The notes under the pieces: generated by a model
What the model saw: only the letters and a program-made list of their open reading frames with translations
The model's database searches: none
What the model was told of the DNA's origin: nothing
Made by a program: the position numbers and the translations under genes
Shown: piece after piece, positions 53,701-56,371 of the stretch
How positions within the stretch are numbered: position 1 is the first letter of the stretch
Layout of the letters: each line of letters begins with the position of its first letter
Origin: Anaerolineae bacterium
GTDB lineage: Bacteria; Chloroflexota; Anaerolineae; Aggregatilineales; UBA3940
Direction of reading: 5' to 3'
Assembly: GCA_016926255.1 (NCBI GenBank)
Contig: JAFGOY010000042.1
Coordinates: 1-56,371 of the forward strand
DNA length: 56,371 nt

Positions 53701-53998
53701 AAACAAAAAAGCCCCTTTCGTACAAGGACGAAAGAGGCTCGTGGTGCCACCTTGTTTAAGCAGCGATGCTGCTCATCTCATTGTAGGGTGCGGGCCTTCT
53801 GGCCGATACCCCGCGCTTCGATAACGGTGCGCTCTCCGGCACAGGCTACTTGCTGCAACAAACTTTCGCCTGTGCGACTCTCTGGCCCATTCCACACCCG
53901 CGCCTGTACCGCCTTCTCAGCAACCGGCGGCTCTCTGAACCCCGCTTCGGTGTGTACTCCTCCAGATCAACGTCTCTGGTGTTTTTTCAATTGCGCAA
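53701..53998 (-). promoter_or_regulatory. Tryptophan T-box leader with intrinsic terminator
   Basis: On the minus strand the leader shows the T-box hallmarks: the AGAGAG element (53936-53931) with GCCGCCGG...UUGCUGAGAAGGCGG as distal stem I, a specifier loop GAA-UGG (UGG at 53889-53887, the Trp codon), and the T-box AACAAGGTGGCACCACG with UGGC at 53749-53746. UGGC would pair with GCCA, the 3' end expected of tRNA-Trp with discriminator G. The terminator AGCCTCTTTCG/CGAAAGGGGC with six T (53739-53705) follows. Uncharged tRNA-Trp would stabilise the antiterminator and switch on the trp operon. Confidence 0.92.
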
Positions 53999-54028
53999 AT
54001 GCTACCACAGGTCGTGGGGCGATGTCAA
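53999..54028 (-). promoter_or_regulatory. Promoter of the trp operon
   Basis: On the minus strand TTGACA (54028-54023) is followed after 18 bases by TAGCAT (54004-53999). Transcription would start near 53992, which includes the whole T-box leader. Confidence 0.65.
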
Positions 54029-54123
54029 GGGGAGAATTGCAGGAAGGAAAAAGAACAAAGAAAAAAGTAGCCCGGCGGCTTCAGCCCTGGACGGGGAAAG
54101 ATAAAAGATGATAGTGGGATACA

Positions 54124-54152
54124 TTTCCAGTGCTGTCTATTCAGCCTATAAT
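54124..54152 (+). promoter_or_regulatory. Promoter of the TIR gene
   Basis: TTTCCA (54124-54129) and a perfect TATAAT (54147-54152) are 17 bases apart. They point toward the TIR gene and would give a leader of about 32 bases. The region between this and the trp promoter (54029-54123) holds no gene. Confidence 0.55.
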
Positions 54153-54190
54153 GATAGTATTCTATTCTGTATAAGTTGGAATGCTTCCTT

Positions 54191-55765
54191 ATGACTGGAC
54201 TCTTCGTCAGCTACAGCCGTGATGACACCCTTGCGATGAACGTCATCCGTGACAATCTTCGCAAGTTGGGATTCAACCTGTGGATCGATCTGGAGCATCT
54301 CCCGCCGGGTGCCGAACAATGGATGTGTTCGATCAAACATGCTGTGGGCGAATCCGATGGGATGCTGGTCTTATGCTCGCCTTCCGCCGAAAAATCCGAA
54401 TGGGTCAATCGTGAAATCCATATGGCGCAGACGGCGGGCAAACCGGTGATCCCGGTGCTGATCGCCGGTGAGGAGTGGGAGTCCATTCCTGCCGCCTTGA
54501 TGGGCAACCAGTACTGCGATATGCGCGGGCGGGCAAATCCGGAACAGGGTTTTCAGAAGCTTGTAATGTGGCTGTCCGAACGTTTCGAATTTTCAGTACC
54601 GGATTATGAACTGGACGCATCGGGGAGTGTACAGCTTCCGACGGTGCAGGTCATCAACATACAGGGGCATGTCGAAGGACACGTGATCGCCATCGGGCGG
54701 GACGTCGCCGGGGATGTGAGCATCGCCGGTGGGGATATCAGGCAGGAGGGACAGCGGGCTGAACAGCCTGCTCCAACGGTTCCGCCCGCACCTGAACCGC
54801 AACTCGCGTCACGTGAGGAACCAAGCTCCTTCCGACGATGGCTGATTGTAGCCATACTTGGTTTGATCGGTCTTGCAATTGTGGTCGGCGGATACTTCGG
54901 GTTGAAGGCACTGATATCGACCTTACTGGCGAAGACGGGTGTCGCCAACAACATCGACTGGAAGCCGGTCAGCGCGGAGAAAAACGATGTAGAGATGGTG
55001 CTCGTCCCGGCGGGGTGCTTCGAGATGGGCAGCATCGACGGGGACGACGACGAGCAGCCGGTTCACCGGGTGTGCTTCGACGATCCGTACTGGCTCGACG
55101 CCTACGAAGTGACGAATGCCGAATTCGCCGCGTTCCTGAACAGCGCGGGCAGCCAGCCCGAAGGGGACGAAGCCTGGTTCGACGAAAGCGCCGGGGATGC
55201 GCATATCAGCGAAAGCGGCGGTACATGGTCGGTGGACGGCGGCTACGAGAATCACCCGGTTGTCGAGGTGACATGGTACGGGGCGTCGGCCTACTGCGAG
55301 TGGCGCGATGCACGCTTACCGACCGAGGCCGAATGGGAGTTCGCAGCACGCGGCCCGGACGGGTCAGCCTATCCCTGGGGAATGGCCTTCGACTGCTCGC
55401 GGGGAAACTTCGACGACGAGACGGTATCGGACAGCTACACGGTGCCCGCAGGCCCCGCCTGTGATGGCTACAACCAGACGTCACCGGTGGGCAGCTTCGA
55501 AAGCGGCGCTTCATGGGTCGGCGCATACGACCTGAGCGGAAACGTCTGGGAGTGGGTGAACGACTGGTACGCCGCCGGTTACTATGCGACACTGGCGAAC
55601 GGCGAAGTAAACCCGCAGGGGCCGGGGAGCGGCGAGTATCGAGGGCTGCGGGGCGGCTCGTGGGAAGAGAGCTATTCGGGATATCTTCGTGCCGCCGACC
55701 GGTACTGCGAGCTACCCGCCACCGCGATCAACAACGTCGGTTTTCGCTGCGCGCGATCATATTAG
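54191..55765 (+). CDS. TIR, transmembrane and FGE-fold fusion protein
   Basis: The 524-residue protein opens with a TIR domain (1-130): LFVSYSRDD, WIDLEHLPPGAEQW, LCSPSAEKS and WVNREI with Glu75 at the place of the catalytic Glu of NAD-cleaving TIRs. A Gly/Val-rich beta segment follows (VEGHVIAIGRDVAGDVSIAG), then a membrane helix (about 216-240). A C-terminal FGE/SUMF1-fold domain (about 263-522) has PAGCFEMGS, RLPTEAEWEFAARG, DLSGNVWEWVNDW and RGGSW. The two catalytic Cys of true formylglycine-generating enzymes (LCH..YC after RGGS) are missing, so this domain probably binds a ligand. ATG 54191 is preferred to a TTG five codons upstream. Confidence 0.88.
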   Translation: MTGLFVSYSRDDTLAMNVIRDNLRKLGFNLWIDLEHLPPGAEQWMCSIKHAVGESDGMLVLCSPSAEKSEWVNREIHMAQTAGKPVIPVLIAGEEWESIPAALMGNQYCDMRGRANPEQGFQKLVMWLSERFEFSVPDYELDASGSVQLPTVQVINIQGHVEGHVIAIGRDVAGDVSIAGGDIRQEGQRAEQPAPTVPPAPEPQLASREEPSSFRRWLIVAILGLIGLAIVVGGYFGLKALISTLLAKTGVANNIDWKPVSAEKNDVEMVLVPAGCFEMGSIDGDDDEQPVHRVCFDDPYWLDAYEVTNAEFAAFLNSAGSQPEGDEAWFDESAGDAHISESGGTWSVDGGYENHPVVEVTWYGASAYCEWRDARLPTEAEWEFAARGPDGSAYPWGMAFDCSRGNFDDETVSDSYTVPAGPACDGYNQTSPVGSFESGASWVGAYDLSGNVWEWVNDWYAAGYYATLANGEVNPQGPGSGEYRGLRGGSWEESYSGYLRAADRYCELPATAINNVGFRCARSY

Positions 55766-56371
55766 CTGCAAAAACAGCAGCGCCGTGCCGCCGACCGCCA
55801 CAATCGTCCCGATGATGGCCTGCACGCCGAATCGCTCCTTGAACACCACGTAGCCCGCCGGGAGCAGCAGCACCGGTGAGAGGCTCATCAGCGTCGAGGC
55901 GATGCCCAGCGGGGCCTTCTGCACCGCAATCAGCGAAAGCCACACACCCAGGAACGGCCCGAAGATCGCCCCCAGCGTCAGGGTCAGCAGGGCTTTGGGC
56001 TGCTTTCGAAGCTCGACAACCCCCCTGACCGCCTCGCCCCTGATCGCCGCCCACGTCCAGATCACCGCCGCACCGACCAGCAGCCGGATCAGGTTGCCGG
56101 ACAGCGCGCTGAAATCGCCCGCCACGCCAAATCGAGAAAACAGCAGGCCGGTCGCCTGCCCCAGCGCACCGCCAAAGGCAAAGAGTAATCCGGTGGCGAA
56201 CTGCTTGCGGCGCTTCTGCTCGTCGACTTTGTCATCGGGATTGTTATTGCCGTTGCGGGCCTCGGTCACCACCAGCCCTACCCCGATCAGGGCCAGCGCG
56301 ATCCCGATCAGCTCCATCCGGCTGAGGCGCTCGCCGAGCAGCACCCAGCCCATGATCGTGTTCATCACCGG
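55757..56371 (-). CDS. EamA/DMT-family transporter, 5' end cut by window edge
   Basis: The visible 204 or so residues are the C-terminal part of a 10-helix drug/metabolite transporter. They begin in the first EamA repeat (TIMGWVLLGERLSRMELIGIALALIGVGLVV), pass through a hydrophilic loop rich in charged residues, and cover the second EamA repeat ending in the P-x-x-x-x-L-P-x-x-Y-x-x-F-K-E-R motif and GTIVAVGGTALLFL. The substrate is unknown. The stop overlaps the last 9 bases of the convergent TIR gene, so there is no room for a terminator between them. The start lies beyond the right edge. Confidence 0.85.
   Translation of the reverse strand, partial: PVMNTIMGWVLLGERLSRMELIGIALALIGVGLVVTEARNGNNNPDDKVDEQKRRKQFATGLLFAFGGALGQATGLLFSRFGVAGDFSALSGNLIRLLVGAAVIWTWAAIRGEAVRGVVELRKQPKALLTLTLGAIFGPFLGVWLSLIAVQKAPLGIASTLMSLSPVLLLPAGYVVFKERFGVQAIIGTIVAVGGTALLFLQLI

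Noticed and set aside
54031-54123. Small RNA or gene between the trp and TIR promoters
   Set aside because: Only A-rich sequence and a short imperfect hairpin are seen; nothing supports a gene.

Overview
The window looks like a chromosomal segment of a GC-rich bacterium, most likely a member of the Chloroflexota (Anaerolineae-like). This is an inference from style, not from a marker gene: WD40 beta-propeller proteins with signal peptides, Thr/Pro/Glu-rich linkers on secreted proteins, repeated FHA/GAF kinases, bactofilin-like membrane proteins, a class 3d Hox hydrogenase and a T-box-controlled trp operon occur together. No rRNA, tRNA, CRISPR array, transposase or integrase is visible.

Layout. 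Bases 1-8.4 kb hold secreted and surface proteins: a tandem-repeat surface protein cut by the left edge, scraps of decayed genes, a hypothetical gene, a GH5-like glycoside hydrolase lipoprotein and two translationally coupled WD40 proteins. Bases 8.7-15.3 kb are a MacB/FtsX-type ABC exporter (permease, ATPase, permease). Each permease gene is followed by a PIN-type toxin-antitoxin pair. Bases 16-22 kb hold a YhhN-family membrane protein, an NCS2 nucleobase permease behind a structured leader with an intrinsic terminator, small membrane proteins, glgC and a diacylglycerol-kinase-family lipid kinase.

Bases 23.3-36.7 kb are a signalling and surface region. On the plus strand lie an FHA-GAF histidine kinase, a second FHA protein, a sigma-like factor, a FecR-type membrane protein, a giant protein with eight bacterial Ig/cadherin-like repeats and a bactofilin-like membrane protein. 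Facing them is a Ser/Thr-kinase-CHASE2-cyclase fusion whose kinase and cyclase ends both lack standard catalytic residues. Then follow a PfkB sugar kinase and a small membrane protein.

Bases 38.4-43.8 kb are a complete bidirectional NAD-linked [NiFe]-hydrogenase operon, hoxEFUYH plus its maturation protease, with a Rex-like site upstream. After an F420-type oxidoreductase and a PLP dehydratase comes a full trp operon, trpE-G-(methyltransferase)-D-C-F-B-A, on the minus strand. It has a tryptophan T-box leader (UGG specifier, UGGC T-box). Divergent from it is a TIR-transmembrane-FGE-fold protein, and an EamA transporter is cut by the right edge.

The most unusual signals are: (i) two roughly 0.9-1.0 kb cassettes, each flanked by a duplicate of the 3' end of the neighbouring gene, as if small elements integrate at gene ends and rebuild them; (ii) the sigma/FecR/giant-adhesin cluster led by FHA proteins; (iii) the doubly degenerate kinase-cyclase fusion; (iv) the unassigned leader RNA of the nucleobase permease; (v) two copies of a MITE-like element, one nested in a second inverted repeat.
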